Assembly (NCBI RefSeq): GCF_001747085.1
Contig: NZ_MDJD01000007.1
Coordinates: forward strand, 62,001-126,000
DNA from: Flavivirga aquatica
Lineage (GTDB): Bacteria > Bacteroidota > Bacteroidia > Flavobacteriales > Flavobacteriaceae
Reading direction: 5' to 3'
Length of the DNA stretch: 64,000 nucleotides
Part shown: one piece after another, positions 53,629-63,667 of the stretch
How the letters are laid out: each line of letters opens with the position of its first letter
How positions within the stretch are numbered: position 1 is the stretch's first letter
The notes under the pieces: generated by a model
The model's database searches: none
Seen by the model: only the letters and a program-made list of their open reading frames with translations
Told to the model about the DNA's origin: nothing
Position numbers and translations under genes: made by a program

Positions 53629-54965
53629 GATACCTTTTCTACAAATTTCAGTTTCACATCAACTGGTTTTAAAGTAATTAAAGGGTTTACTTTTATAACC
53701 TCATTTGTAGTGGAAATATTAAATTTTTTAATAATAGAAGCCACTGTTAAAATCATTTCATATATCGCAAAATTGTTACCAATACACATTCTTGGACCTG
53801 CTCCAAATGGCATATAATATGACATAATCTGCTTTCTATTTTCCTCCAAAAATCGTTCTGGAATAAATTCATCTGGCGATTCCCAGTACTTTTTATTACG
53901 GTGTAACTCGTATATAGAAGCTCCAATTATAGTTCCTTTTTTTAAACTATATTCTTCCATTACATCATCTTCAATATTCACTCTATCTGTTATCCAAGCT
54001 GGCGGATACAAACGTAAACTTTCTTCGACACAGCATTTTATATAATTTAATTGACTAACCTCTTCTAATGGAGTTACTTTTTTAGTACTAACAACACTAA
54101 TTTCTTCTTCTACCTTCGATAAAGCTGCCTTGTTTTGAGCTAATAATTTTAATGTAAATGTTAGAGCATTTGCTGTTGTTTCATGTCCTGCTACAAATAG
54201 AATAAGTATTTCATCTATTAATTGCTCATTAGTCATGGTTGTGCCATCTTCATATTGAGCATGCAATAACATATCTAATAAATCATCATGCGTACCTTTA
54301 GAATCTCTTCTTTGATTTATTATTGTATTGATAATTATTCTACTTTCTTTTACCAATTTCATGTGATATCTTATATCACCTTTAAGAATATACCATAATT
54401 TTTTATAAGGCATTCTTAATTCTTTGACTATAAATAACTGTAGTTTTTCAATAATAAACTGGAGCCTTTTTAAGGTGTCTGTATTGGTTGAAAAATTAAA
54501 TAATGATTTTGCTACCACCTCAAAAGCTAGTTCATTCATTATTGGATACAAATCTATAAGCCCGTTATCTTTAATCTCGTTTACTTGATTTTTAATAGTA
54601 TTATCTATTATTTCTACTAAATTCTGAATCTTTTCTTTATGAAAAGCTGGCTGAATTAATCTACGTTGTTTTAACCAATAATCACCACTAGACGTTAGTA
54701 AACCATAGCCTACGTATTTAGATAAATATGTAGTTTGTATTTTAGATTTATAATAACTTTTATGTTTCTTTTGAAGAATATGCTTCGTGATTTTTGCGTC
54801 TCTCGTTAAAATAATATGCCCATAAAAAGGAGATTTAATAGCAAAGGTATCTCCTATTTCATTGAACCATTTATTATGAAACGGAATGGGGTTTTTAGCA
54901 ATGGCTGTTGATTTTTTTAAGAACTTATAAAAAGGAAGTTTATTTGGATATTTATACTTTGTCAT
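53625..54965 (-). CDS. Cytochrome P450
   Basis: This 446-residue monooxygenase has all P450 signatures. The I-helix oxygen-binding motif is [10 protein letters not shown], the K-helix ExxR is in [11 protein letters not shown], and the heme loop [14 protein letters not shown] holds the heme-ligand Cys394. No membrane anchor is evident, consistent with bacterial soluble P450s. The sequence is closest in feel to the CYP4-like flavobacterial group, but the substrate cannot be assigned. No dedicated ferredoxin or reductase is beside it. It overlaps queG by 4 nt and is 44 nt after ruvB. Confidence 0.93.
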   Translation of the reverse strand: MTKYKYPNKLPFYKFLKKSTAIAKNPIPFHNKWFNEIGDTFAIKSPFYGHIILTRDAKITKHILQKKHKSYYKSKIQTTYLSKYVGYGLLTSSGDYWLKQRRLIQPAFHKEKIQNLVEIIDNTIKNQVNEIKDNGLIDLYPIMNELAFEVVAKSLFNFSTNTDTLKRLQFIIEKLQLFIVKELRMPYKKLWYILKGDIRYHMKLVKESRIIINTIINQRRDSKGTHDDLLDMLLHAQYEDGTTMTNEQLIDEILILFVAGHETTANALTFTLKLLAQNKAALSKVEEEISVVSTKKVTPLEEVSQLNYIKCCVEESLRLYPPAWITDRVNIEDDVMEEYSLKKGTIIGASIYELHRNKKYWESPDEFIPERFLEENRKQIMSYYMPFGAGPRMCIGNNFAIYEMILTVASIIKKFNISTTNEVIKVNPLITLKPVDVKLKFVEKVS

Positions 54966-55009
54966 ACACCTTATTTATAAGATTCTAAACCTAAAAAACT
55001 ATACAAATG

Positions 55010-56032
55010 TTAAAATAAACCGCCTTGTGTTGGTCCTTTTACTTTGCCTAAATGTTTATAAGCCGCTTCTGTCACTTCTCTTCCTCTTGGTGTTCGCATA
55101 ATAAACCCTTGCTGTATTAAAAAAGGCTCATAAACCTCTTCAATAGTTTCTGGGCTTTCGCTTACTGCTGTTGCTATGGTTGAAACTCCTACTGGTCCAC
55201 CTTTAAATTTTTCTATAATGGTTGTTAGAATTTTGTTATCCATTTCATCTAACCCATGAGCATCTACATTTAGTGCCTCAAGTGCATACTTAGATATTTT
55301 AATATCTATGCTTCCATTTCCTTTTATTTGAGCAAAATCCCGAACACGACGCAACAATGCATTTGCTATTCTAGGAGTCCCTCGGCTTCGTCCTGCTATT
55401 TCAATAGCTGCTTCCATTGTAATTGGTACTTCTAAAATAGAAGCACTTCTCTGTACAATAGTTGTTAGTAAATCTGTTTTATAATATTGTAGCCTGCTTT
55501 GAATTCCAAAACGTGCACGCATAGGGGCTGTTAGTAACCCTGATCGTGTAGTGGCTCCTACTAATGTAAATGGATTTAAATTAATCTGTACTGTTCTAGC
55601 ATTTGGTCCAGACTCAATCATGATGTCGATTTTATAATCTTCCATAGCAGAATACAAATACTCTTCTACTATTGGACTTAATCGATGTATTTCATCTATA
55701 AACAAGACATCTCGTTCTTCAAGGTTAGTAAGTAACCCTGCTAAATCTCCTGGCTTATCTAAAACAGGTCCAGATGTTATTTTTATACCAACACTTAGTT
55801 CATTAGCCAAAATGTTTGCTAATGTCGTTTTTCCTAATCCTGGAGGTCCATGAAACAGGGTATGATCTAAAGCTTCACTACGTAAATTGGCTGCTTGAAC
55901 AAATATTTGAAGATTTTCCAATACTTGATCCTGCCCCGTAAAATCATTAAACGTTAGGGGTCTTAATTTTTTTTCTACATCTAATTCTTCTGGTGAAAAA
56001 TTATTGTCTGTTGGATCTAGGTTTTCGTTCAT
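55010..56032 (-). CDS. ruvB: Holliday junction branch migration helicase RuvB
   Basis: RuvB is the hexameric AAA+ motor that moves Holliday junctions with RuvA. The 340-residue product carries the start of the AAA+ core ([19 protein letters not shown]), Walker A in [11 protein letters not shown] with Lys68, Walker B in LFIDEIHRL and the sensor-1 region [20 protein letters not shown]. The C-terminal winged helix domain ends with [20 protein letters not shown]. All are normal. In this window it is separated from ruvA by three genes. Confidence 0.97.
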   Translation of the reverse strand: MNENLDPTDNNFSPEELDVEKKLRPLTFNDFTGQDQVLENLQIFVQAANLRSEALDHTLFHGPPGLGKTTLANILANELSVGIKITSGPVLDKPGDLAGLLTNLEERDVLFIDEIHRLSPIVEEYLYSAMEDYKIDIMIESGPNARTVQINLNPFTLVGATTRSGLLTAPMRARFGIQSRLQYYKTDLLTTIVQRSASILEVPITMEAAIEIAGRSRGTPRIANALLRRVRDFAQIKGNGSIDIKISKYALEALNVDAHGLDEMDNKILTTIIEKFKGGPVGVSTIATAVSESPETIEEVYEPFLIQQGFIMRTPRGREVTEAAYKHLGKVKGPTQGGLF

Positions 56033-56114
56033 ATTAAAGCCCTTCGATTGTGATCAGGGAGACATTTCGTTTCAATTTTAGTTGTCTTGTAGGAATGATA
56101 TAAATCTATACAAG

Positions 56115-56122
56115 CAAATATA
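56115..56122 (-). promoter_or_regulatory. -7 element (TATATTTG) before ruvB
   Basis: TATATTTG on the minus strand fits the consensus, 82 nt before ruvB and just after the terminator of the OmpA gene, which supports it as the ruvB promoter. No -33 box at the normal distance. Confidence 0.4.
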
Positions 56123-56125
56123 AAG

Positions 56126-56156
56126 AAAAAGCCTTTCTCTAACAGAAAGACTTTTT
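56126..56156 (-). terminator. Terminator after the PD40-OmpA gene
   Basis: AAAAAGCCTTTCT (56126-56138) pairs with AGAAAGACTTTTT (56144-56156), with one C-A mismatch, around a 5-nt loop. On the minus strand a T-rich tract follows. It is 72 nt beyond the stop at 56229. Confidence 0.7.
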
Positions 56157-56228
56157 AATATTAATGGTAGGATTATTTAAAATTTACTATAAATTTATAG
56201 CAAGGTTTTTACTTTAATAAGAATTTAA

Positions 56229-58115
56229 TTAATTTATAATAGTAAACTCGCAACGTCTATTAATATCATATTCTTCATCATTACAAATGCCTTCTTTCAC
56301 ACACTTGTTAAGGGGTTGCATTTCGCCATAACCAATACTTTTTAATCGGTTTCCATCTATACCCTGACTTACTAAATATTCTAAAGTTGAAGCTGCTCTA
56401 CTTTTAGATAAATCTAAATTATACTGATCTGCCCCTCTTGCATCTGTATGGGCTGATACTTCTATTTCCATTGATGGATATTTTTTCATTAAATCTACCA
56501 ACACATTTAAAGTCTCAGCTGCATCTTCACGAATATTAGACTTATCGAAATCAAAGTAAATCTTATCCAACTGTACTTTAACATCTCCTTTTTCATTTTC
56601 TTTTACACGTTCTTCAACATCTGAAAAAGACTCTAAAGACAGATAAATATTATGCCGTACTTTACCTTTACTATCTGTTGAGAATTCAACATCTTGAGGA
56701 ATATACGCTTTACGCGATCCTCTAACCTTATACTTTTTGTTAGGTTCTATTTTGAATAGATAATATGCTTCATCTCCTACTATAGTGTCTTGAATTACCG
56801 CCCCAGATTCATCAAATAATGTTACTAAAGAGCCTGTTAGCAATTCTTCATTATTTTTATCTTGTACAATGCCTTCAACTTGATACTTAGTTAACATATT
56901 TTCTTCTCTATAAAAACCAAACAATCTATCATACCCTGCTCTGTTAGAGGATAAAAAACCTTTATTTTCTTTCTCTTTTACCACATAGGCGAAGTCATCC
57001 AAATTACTATTAATTGAACCTCCTAAGTTAACAGGTTTATCAAAACCATCATTAACCATATTACTTCTAAAAATATCCAATCCTCCGTAGCCTTCATGTC
57101 CAATTGATGAAAAATATAGCACATTAAATTCACTAATAAACGGAAATTGTTCTCTATGTTTTGTATTTATTGTTGTTCCTAAATTTTCTGGTTCTCCATA
57201 TGTTCCATTATCATTTATTGCTACTTTATAAATATCAAAACTCCCTAATGTCCCAGGCATATCACTAGCAAAGTATAACGTTTTTTCATCTTTACTCAAT
57301 GCTGGATGCTCTGTACTATAAACATTAGATGTAAACGGTAATGCTGTTACATTTGACCAATTCCCATCTACAAATTCTGCTTTATATATTTTAACATGGG
57401 CTATTTTTATTGCATCCGTTTTTTTACGAGTTGTATTAGTCCTATTAAAATACATTGTTTTACCGTCTTTAGTAAAAATAGCATTACTTTCATGCGAACT
57501 TGTATTTATAGCTTCTGAAAACTCCTTTATGTCTTCTAAAACATTTTCAGGTGTCAAAGTTGCACTATATAAATCTAAATAAGGCAGTTTGTTCCATGAA
57601 TAAGATGGGTTTTTAGTATTTCTTGCCGAAGCAAAAGCTACTTTATTATTACCATAAAATGATAACCCAAAATCATTACTAGAATTCTCATTATCAATTT
57701 GCTCTAATTTGAATGTATGAGGTGTTATTTTTTCTAAGGCTTCAATGAAAGCATTAGTATTTACTCTTTTATTGTAATATATGCTTAAATGCTTATCTGC
57801 TACTTTATAATTTTTAATACCTTTTAAAGCTTGTCCATATCTAAAGTAATATTCAACATCAATGGAATCTCCGTAAGTAAGAAACAACTCTCTATAAGTT
57901 TTTATTGCTTTTTGCAGACTTGTATTATAATAATAACTATCTGCTAAATTTTGAAGCACTTCTTGATTACGCTCTTTATTTTCGTAAACTTCTGCAGCTT
58001 CAGTATAAGCTCTCATTTCGAAAAGCTTATTTGCACGTTTTAATTTTCTTTTTTGTGCCAGTGTTATTCCACTAATAAATAAAAGGCATATAAGTATGTA
58101 TGTATATTTTTTCAT
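56229..58115 (-). CDS. OmpA-family protein with TPR, PD40 beta-propeller and carboxypeptidase-regulatory-like domain
   Basis: This 628-residue protein has a signal peptide (YILICLLFISGITLAQ) and N-terminal TPR helices (about 22-130). PD40 repeats lie at about 190-380 (ESNAIFTKDGKTMYFNRTN, HPALSKDEKTLYFASDMPG, FPFISEFNVLYFSS). A carboxypeptidase-like beta domain (about 410-495, KYQVEGIVQDKNNEELL) and a C-terminal OmpA peptidoglycan-binding domain (about 510-625) follow, with FDFDKSNIREDAAETLNVL and VSAHTDARGADQYN. The genes upstream encode PorP/SprF and a type B adhesin, 12 and about 1000 nt away, so it forms part of their surface complex. It probably anchors that complex to the cell wall. Confidence 0.92.
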   Translation of the reverse strand: MKKYTYILICLLFISGITLAQKRKLKRANKLFEMRAYTEAAEVYENKERNQEVLQNLADSYYYNTSLQKAIKTYRELFLTYGDSIDVEYYFRYGQALKGIKNYKVADKHLSIYYNKRVNTNAFIEALEKITPHTFKLEQIDNENSSNDFGLSFYGNNKVAFASARNTKNPSYSWNKLPYLDLYSATLTPENVLEDIKEFSEAINTSSHESNAIFTKDGKTMYFNRTNTTRKKTDAIKIAHVKIYKAEFVDGNWSNVTALPFTSNVYSTEHPALSKDEKTLYFASDMPGTLGSFDIYKVAINDNGTYGEPENLGTTINTKHREQFPFISEFNVLYFSSIGHEGYGGLDIFRSNMVNDGFDKPVNLGGSINSNLDDFAYVVKEKENKGFLSSNRAGYDRLFGFYREENMLTKYQVEGIVQDKNNEELLTGSLVTLFDESGAVIQDTIVGDEAYYLFKIEPNKKYKVRGSRKAYIPQDVEFSTDSKGKVRHNIYLSLESFSDVEERVKENEKGDVKVQLDKIYFDFDKSNIREDAAETLNVLVDLMKKYPSMEIEVSAHTDARGADQYNLDLSKSRAASTLEYLVSQGIDGNRLKSIGYGEMQPLNKCVKEGICNDEEYDINRRCEFTIIN

Positions 58116-58127
58116 ATTATTAAAATT

Positions 58128-59084
58128 TTAGAAGAACCTTGGAGAGCGATCATACCCACCTTTAAACCCAAATAAATCAATATCAAACAAAATAAATATT
58201 TCGTGAGAACCAGAATTAAAAACGCCTAAGTTCGTCGTAGTATAATCGTAAGCATAACCAATTCTTAATCCTGATGTTATTTTAAAATTTACTAAAGCAT
58301 TTATACCATCTCCAAACCTATAGCCAAGACCAGCTTCTAACTTTTTATTAATTAAAGCATTCGCTGTAATATCTAAAGCTAACGGAGCACCTTTTACTGC
58401 TTTAGACATAAAAGCTGGTTTTAATTTTAACTTGCTATTAATATCAAAAACATAGCCTCCTGTAAAAAAATAATGAACACTTTGAACTCCTGTTGCTTTT
58501 ACACCACTTTCACTTTCTAGATGTTTTGTTGATAGCATATTTGGAACAGATATACCTAAATAGTAATGATCTGTAAAAAAGAAAGTGCCAATACCTAAAT
58601 TAGGGAAGACTTCACTAATATTTTCATTAAAAGCAATATCGGTTGTTGTATTACCAGATTGTAACACAAAACCATTAAAAATCGTATCAAAAAAGGTAAG
58701 TCCAGCCTTTAATCCAAATGATATTTTACTTTCTATACCTACAGGTAGTACATAAGCAAAATCTGCATATACATTATTTTCGTTTACAATATCACCTATA
58801 TTATCATTAGTAAAAGATATTCCTATTTCTATCTTTTCATTTATTGGTGTATGAGCAAAAAAACTACCTGTTTTTGGAGCTCCTTCCACTCCAACCCATT
58901 GCGTTCTATATAACCCTCCTAAGTTTAAAATCCCTTGTTCTGTTGTTGCATAAGCAGGATTAATTACGCTCATATTATACATGTATTGTGTAAATAGAGG
59001 ATCCTGTTGTGCAAAACCTTGTAATGACATAAGAGTCAAACTTAACAAAGCAGCTATTTTATGGTATATATTTAATTTTTTCAT
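58128..59084 (-). CDS. PorP/SprF-family membrane protein (adhesin partner)
   Basis: This 318-residue outer-membrane protein has a signal peptide (IAALLSLTLMSLQGFAQ). The N-terminal family signature is clear: QDPLFTQYMYNMSVINPAYA, with GLYRTQWVGVEGAPKT. Strands then alternate to the final HEIFILFDIDLFGFKG. It is the type of PorP/SprF protein encoded beside SprB-like adhesins and required for their export or assembly. The order adhesin, PorP/SprF, OmpA here is typical. The gap to the adhesin stop is 27 nt, and 12 nt to the OmpA gene. Confidence 0.93.
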   Translation of the reverse strand: MKKLNIYHKIAALLSLTLMSLQGFAQQDPLFTQYMYNMSVINPAYATTEQGILNLGGLYRTQWVGVEGAPKTGSFFAHTPINEKIEIGISFTNDNIGDIVNENNVYADFAYVLPVGIESKISFGLKAGLTFFDTIFNGFVLQSGNTTTDIAFNENISEVFPNLGIGTFFFTDHYYLGISVPNMLSTKHLESESGVKATGVQSVHYFFTGGYVFDINSKLKLKPAFMSKAVKGAPLALDITANALINKKLEAGLGYRFGDGINALVNFKITSGLRIGYAYDYTTTNLGVFNSGSHEIFILFDIDLFGFKGGYDRSPRFF

Positions 59085-59111
59085 TGTCTTAAATTTTATT
59101 GCATCTATAAA

Positions 59112-62100
59112 TTATCTGCTTAAATATAAACGTCCTTGTTCTGGTTTATTTTCTCCATCGTTAAAACTAAAAATATAAAAGTATACACCTACAGGTAAAT
59201 CTCCTTTTCCTAGTATTCGAGATTGATTTGATTGACCATCGAATGGCGGTGTATCCGCTCTCCCTTTATAAACAATATTACCATAGCGATTATAAATTTC
59301 AATATCAAAATTTGGATGTAAAATATCTAAATAATCAATATCAAATGTATCATTTACGCCATCTCCATTTGGAGAAAATCCATCTGGAATTATCAACTTA
59401 CCACAAGCTGTTATGTCTGGATTTACTGCTAAACGCACACTACTTTCGCAACCTGTTACAGCATCGACTAAAACAGCATAGTATGTTGTAGCATGGCTTA
59501 AAATTGTATTTTTTCCCATAATGGAACCACTTGTTTCTTCATCGTACCAAATAACATTATCTAATAACGAGTCATATTCAGTAATATTCATCAATAGATC
59601 ATTAATTGTTGGCCTATCTTTGATACAATAATCTATAGTAACATCATCTAATGTAGGTGTTAATACATCATTAACAATTGCATTAACACGAATGCTTATT
59701 GAAGATTCACAACCTGTACTATTAGTTTGGGTTGCATAATAATCTTTTCCATCTACTAAATTTTCAGAATTGTTTAATGGCAATGTTAAAGTAATATCAT
59801 CATACCAAGTAACAGTACCTGTTGGTCTTATAGTATTAATTAGATCTGATACTTTTGGATTATCTGCTAAACAAAATGATGGGTTTGTTTCTAATACAAC
59901 TATGGGCGGAGTATCATTTACTGCTACTGTTATTTGAGCAATTGAATCTGTAGTACATGGAGCTGTTGCTATTACAGTATAGGTATAAATCCCTGCTAAA
60001 TCATTAGCAGGATCAAATATTCCTGTACCACTAACTAGTGCAGGAAACCATGTTCCACCGCTTTGTGCGTCTGTACCTAAAAAAGAAAACAAATCTGTTT
60101 GACCATCTATAACACAAATTGAAACTGAATTATCTATTCCTGCATTTGGTGCTTGAGTTACATTTACAACAACCTCACTACTTGGATTTCCGCAAGCATT
60201 AGATAATGTATACCTGTAAACACCTTCTGTATCTATTAGAGGATCAAAAACTCCTGTGCCACTAGATAATGTTGGAGACCATGTACCTCCTATATCTGCA
60301 GTTCCTAAAAGGGTAAATAAATCTACGATTCCATTATTACTACATATACCTAAAGTATTATTTGTACCTGCATTTAATGGGTTATTTATTGTAACCATTA
60401 TTGTTGTACTCGCATCTAAACAAGGAGTATTAGCTGTTACTAAGTATGTAAAACGATAGGTTCCAGCAGCAATTCCTGTCGCATCAAAAATATTCCCTAT
60501 TAAAGCTCCTGTAGCATCTGTATCCTCCCATATGCCCCCTGTATCTTGTGTTCCATCTAAACCTTGAGTTAAATTTATATTATTAACATCATTACAAGTC
60601 AAAATTGAGGTTGTATTTGGATTACCTGCATTAGGTGATTGGTGAATTATCACCTGCACATCTGTTCTTAATGATGATTCACAATTTGTTATTGCATCTA
60701 TTTGAGTTACATAATAGGTTTCTCCATTTACTAAAGCTGTTGATTCTGTTATGGGAATACCACCTGTGGCACTATTATACCATTGAATAGTATTAGCTCC
60801 TGTTACTATTAAATCTGATATCATTGCAGTATCACAAAACTCTTGAGGAGAGGAAATTGTTGGAGGAGGTATATCATTTATTATAATATTTACAGTTACA
60901 TCTACATCGTCACAAGCTCCTATTGCATTAACATTATATGTAAAATTATAAACACCCGCTGATAGACCTTCAATTGTAACTATATTACCTAACAATCCTC
61001 CAGACCCATTATCGTCACTCCAAGTTCCTGTTTGGTCTTCATCATCCAATAAGTCGAATAAATTAACTGTTTGCGCAGTTGTTATATCAATTATACAAAA
61101 TTCTGCGGGACTATTTACTGCCCCAGACTCTGGGGCATCGTCTATAGTAATTGTAACTGTCGTACTATTTTCACAGTTATTAGCATTTGTAATACTATAA
61201 GTAAAATTATAATTTCCAATTGCCAATAATGATAAATCTAAAATATTAGCCGTTAAAGCTCCTGAAGCATTATCATCATTCCAATTACCACGTGAATCTA
61301 CTGGAGCATTTAATAATGTAAATAAATCAAAAGTTGAATTATTAAGTACAGGATCATTTTCGCAAAACGGAGCTGGATTATTTGCTATGCCAGTGTTAGG
61401 CAATGGATTAATCAATACTTGCACCGTTACCAACTCATCATCACACACCCCAATTGCATCAACATCGAAAGTAAAATTATGAATTCCTGCCGTTAATACA
61501 GATAGGTCTACTGGATTAGTAACTATTGCACCTGTATTGTCTATACCTAAATACCAAGATCCGGTTTGATCTTCGCCATCTAATAAATCAAATAAGTTAA
61601 AACTAACAGGAGATACTCCTTCACAAAACTCAGCAGGTACATTTACAATACCAGATTCTGGTGTTTGTAATATAGTTATTGTTATTATTTCTACGTCAAA
61701 ACAAATGCCATTATCAACTGTATAAGCAAAACTATATGGACTTCCCGATACAGTAAAGTTTGTTATATCTACAAAATTAGGAATTGATATATTGCTTCCA
61801 TCTGTCCAAGTTCCTGCATTATTATCTTGAGAACCATCTAAAGCATCAAATAAATTAAAAGGTGAATTTACAATTAAATCATTCTCACAAAATATTTGAT
61901 TCACCGCAAGTCCAGCATTTGGATCATCTAAAATAGTTACTTGTACTGTAGTAGATTCTTCTACACAAGGGTTTGGTAATAAATTCTGAGTATATGTATA
62001 ATTATAAACTCCTGGAATTAACCCGGACAAGCTAATTGGTGATGTTATTACTGGATCTAAACTCGTAGTTCCTTGTGTCCATTGGCCACCAGGATCCTCG

Positions 62101-63299
62101 TTATCTAATAAAGCAAACAAATCGAAAGTTGAAGGCAGTATAGATTCGCAAAACGAAGACTGCTCTACTATAGAAGGTATTCCCGAAGTTAATGTTTCAT
62201 AAACTGTAATAATTACTGTTGAACTTGCAGATGAACAAGCTCCATTTCCTGGAACAGTATACCTAAAAGTATAAGTTCCTGCTCTTGTTAATGATGAAAT
62301 ATTTACCGTACCAGTGCTCCCATTAGATATTGTTATTCCTGCAGGTCCTGTCCAAACGCCATTTATATCTTTCACACCTCCCAATTCATCAAATAAATTA
62401 AAATCTAATACTGGTAAGCTATCATTACAATATTGTAAAGTTCCCGATCTTCCGGAATTCACAGGAGTATCAATAGCAACTGTAACGGGAATTGGGTTAC
62501 TCTCACAAAAACCAACAGTTACTTGAATATAATAAGTACTACCATCGACTAAAGGTGTCGATGGCATTAAAGCTGGGGGTATTGGATTACCAAAGCCATC
62601 AATATTTTGATACCATAAAAAAGATGTTACCACTCCAGGGTCAAGATCTGCTATAGTCGGATTTGTATCTGAGCAAAACATTTGTGGATTAGATGGTGTA
62701 GGATCACTAGGCGAAGTGAAAATCGCTACGCTTCCTATCTCTGTTTGACTTTTACACACGCCGCCACTATCAATAAACACAGCATAATAATTAGTAGGGA
62801 CACTAGGGATTAAATCTAAACTATTTGCCAAAATTGTTAAATCAGGATCGACATAGAGCTCTACAGATCCACCAGGTGTTACATTAGGTAACAAGACTTC
62901 ATTTATATAATCTTGCACTAAAGGACCTTCATTACTACAATAAATACCATCTAGTACCTGATTAGAGGCGCCTACTTCAAAACTTATAGTTATAGAAGGT
63001 CTTATAAGACATGAACCTAAATCATCATCTGCATAATAGGTTCCTTCATGCAAAATTAATTGTGTTCCTGTAAATGAAGTTCCTCCTATTTGACTAGTGT
63101 ACCACTTGATACCGCCGCCATTTTCCGTAGCATAAGCATTTAAGTCATTAAAAGTAAATCCAGACGCATCGCATATTGGTGGTGGACTTGGGTCTGCTAT
63201 TGTTGGACATTGAGCTGAAGCTTCATTTTCCACAACTAATAATAACAAAATGTAAAATACATTGAACAATGTATTTTTTGACGTTAGTTTAGTTTTCAT
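59112..63299 (-). CDS. Large repetitive type B T9SS surface adhesin (SprB-like)
   Basis: This 1395-residue secreted protein has a signal peptide (NTLFNVFYILLLLVVENEASAQ is the hydrophobic part; the start is the ATG at 63297-63299 and an upstream ATG adds 14 residues). Fifteen Ig-like modules of about 80-95 residues follow, each starting with a cysteine (FC/YC) and ending in an acidic or Thr-rich strand. Two module types alternate in blocks: one has NLFDLLDGEDQTGTWS-like cores, the other WYDDITLTLPLNNSE-like cores closing with YYATQ...CESS. The last 90 residues are the gliding-motility-associated CTD (FSPNGDGVNDTFDIDYLDI, YNRYGNIVYKG) that targets type IX export. PorP/SprF and OmpA genes follow. 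Its surface ligand is unknown. Confidence 0.93.
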   Translation of the reverse strand: MKTKLTSKNTLFNVFYILLLLVVENEASAQCPTIADPSPPPICDASGFTFNDLNAYATENGGGIKWYTSQIGGTSFTGTQLILHEGTYYADDDLGSCLIRPSITISFEVGASNQVLDGIYCSNEGPLVQDYINEVLLPNVTPGGSVELYVDPDLTILANSLDLIPSVPTNYYAVFIDSGGVCKSQTEIGSVAIFTSPSDPTPSNPQMFCSDTNPTIADLDPGVVTSFLWYQNIDGFGNPIPPALMPSTPLVDGSTYYIQVTVGFCESNPIPVTVAIDTPVNSGRSGTLQYCNDSLPVLDFNLFDELGGVKDINGVWTGPAGITISNGSTGTVNISSLTRAGTYTFRYTVPGNGACSSASSTVIITVYETLTSGIPSIVEQSSFCESILPSTFDLFALLDNEDPGGQWTQGTTSLDPVITSPISLSGLIPGVYNYTYTQNLLPNPCVEESTTVQVTILDDPNAGLAVNQIFCENDLIVNSPFNLFDALDGSQDNNAGTWTDGSNISIPNFVDITNFTVSGSPYSFAYTVDNGICFDVEIITITILQTPESGIVNVPAEFCEGVSPVSFNLFDLLDGEDQTGSWYLGIDNTGAIVTNPVDLSVLTAGIHNFTFDVDAIGVCDDELVTVQVLINPLPNTGIANNPAPFCENDPVLNNSTFDLFTLLNAPVDSRGNWNDDNASGALTANILDLSLLAIGNYNFTYSITNANNCENSTTVTITIDDAPESGAVNSPAEFCIIDITTAQTVNLFDLLDDEDQTGTWSDDNGSGGLLGNIVTIEGLSAGVYNFTYNVNAIGACDDVDVTVNIIINDIPPPTISSPQEFCDTAMISDLIVTGANTIQWYNSATGGIPITESTALVNGETYYVTQIDAITNCESSLRTDVQVIIHQSPNAGNPNTTSILTCNDVNNINLTQGLDGTQDTGGIWEDTDATGALIGNIFDATGIAAGTYRFTYLVTANTPCLDASTTIMVTINNPLNAGTNNTLGICSNNGIVDLFTLLGTADIGGTWSPTLSSGTGVFDPLIDTEGVYRYTLSNACGNPSSEVVVNVTQAPNAGIDNSVSICVIDGQTDLFSFLGTDAQSGGTWFPALVSGTGIFDPANDLAGIYTYTVIATAPCTTDSIAQITVAVNDTPPIVVLETNPSFCLADNPKVSDLINTIRPTGTVTWYDDITLTLPLNNSENLVDGKDYYATQTNSTGCESSISIRVNAIVNDVLTPTLDDVTIDYCIKDRPTINDLLMNITEYDSLLDNVIWYDEETSGSIMGKNTILSHATTYYAVLVDAVTGCESSVRLAVNPDITACGKLIIPDGFSPNGDGVNDTFDIDYLDILHPNFDIEIYNRYGNIVYKGRADTPPFDGQSNQSRILGKGDLPVGVYFYIFSFNDGENKPEQGRLYLSR

Positions 63300-63352
63300 A
63301 ATTGACAAATTGGTTATATAAAATAAAAACAAGAATGACACTTTATCAGTAA

Positions 63353-63360
63353 CAAACTTA
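63353..63360 (-). promoter_or_regulatory. Candidate -7 element (TAAGTTTG) of the adhesin operon
   Basis: TAAGTTTG on the minus strand (63360-63353) fits TAnnTTTG, 53 nt before the adhesin ATG. A weak CAAT is near the -33 position. Confidence 0.35.
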
Positions 63361-63523
63361 TTAACATGTTATTCACAATTTCAGCAATTTAACTGATTTT
63401 TTTGTATTTCATCGATTTATTTTCATTTATTTTTCATTTTATCGATAAAATATGCATTTCACAGATGTTTTTTCATGTATGACTTTATAAAAAAAGCATC
63501 TTCAATTGGTAATACTAAGCTTT

Positions 63524-63581
63524 AAGGAGGAGTAAAATGCATTTAAATAATTGTAAGCAATGTACTACAAATAAAACATAG
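63524..63581 (+). CDS. Possible 14-residue small protein with CxxC and a perfect Shine-Dalgarno
   Basis: AAGGAGG (63524-63530) lies 6 nt before the ATG at 63537. The ORF reads MHLNNCKQCTTNKT, then TAG at 63579-63581, and a terminator follows 34 nt later. Strong Shine-Dalgarno sites are rare in Bacteroidota, so this one is notable, but the peptide is only 14 residues and may be chance. It contains CKQC, a CxxC motif that could bind metal. I saw no convincing TAnnTTTG promoter on the plus strand upstream. Confidence 0.25.
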
Positions 63582-63612
63582 TTACAAAACAAAATGTGTT
63601 TTATATGTAAAC

Positions 63613-63642
63613 AAAAAAACCCACCTTAATAGGTGGGTTTTT
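63613..63642. terminator. Bidirectional terminator (cytochrome oxidase subunit I end)
   Basis: AAAAACCCACCT (63615-63626) and AGGTGGGTTTTT (63631-63642) are perfect complements around TAAT. On the minus strand the stem is followed by T residues to 63613. It lies 26 nt downstream of the subunit I stop (63668) and also 34 nt downstream of the 14-codon ORF on the plus strand. Confidence 0.9.
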
Positions 63643-63667
63643 AAATCTATAATTTATTTATATTATT

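Larger units (their letters stand above)
63300..63667. other. Intergenic region between the adhesin and cytochrome oxidase subunit I
   Basis: Of the 368 bp, 63353-63360 is TAAGTTTG on the minus strand (TAnnTTTG), a possible adhesin promoter with a leader of about 50 nt. A 16-bp palindrome ATTTTATCGATAAAAT lies at 63436-63451. A 14-codon ORF with a strong Shine-Dalgarno occupies 63524-63581 on the plus strand, and a terminator is at 63613-63642. No other gene is visible. Confidence 0.6.

Noticed and set aside
63436-63451. 16-bp palindrome ATTTTATCGATAAAAT
   Set aside because: In such AT-rich sequence this could be chance; no gene start or repeat copy supports a role.
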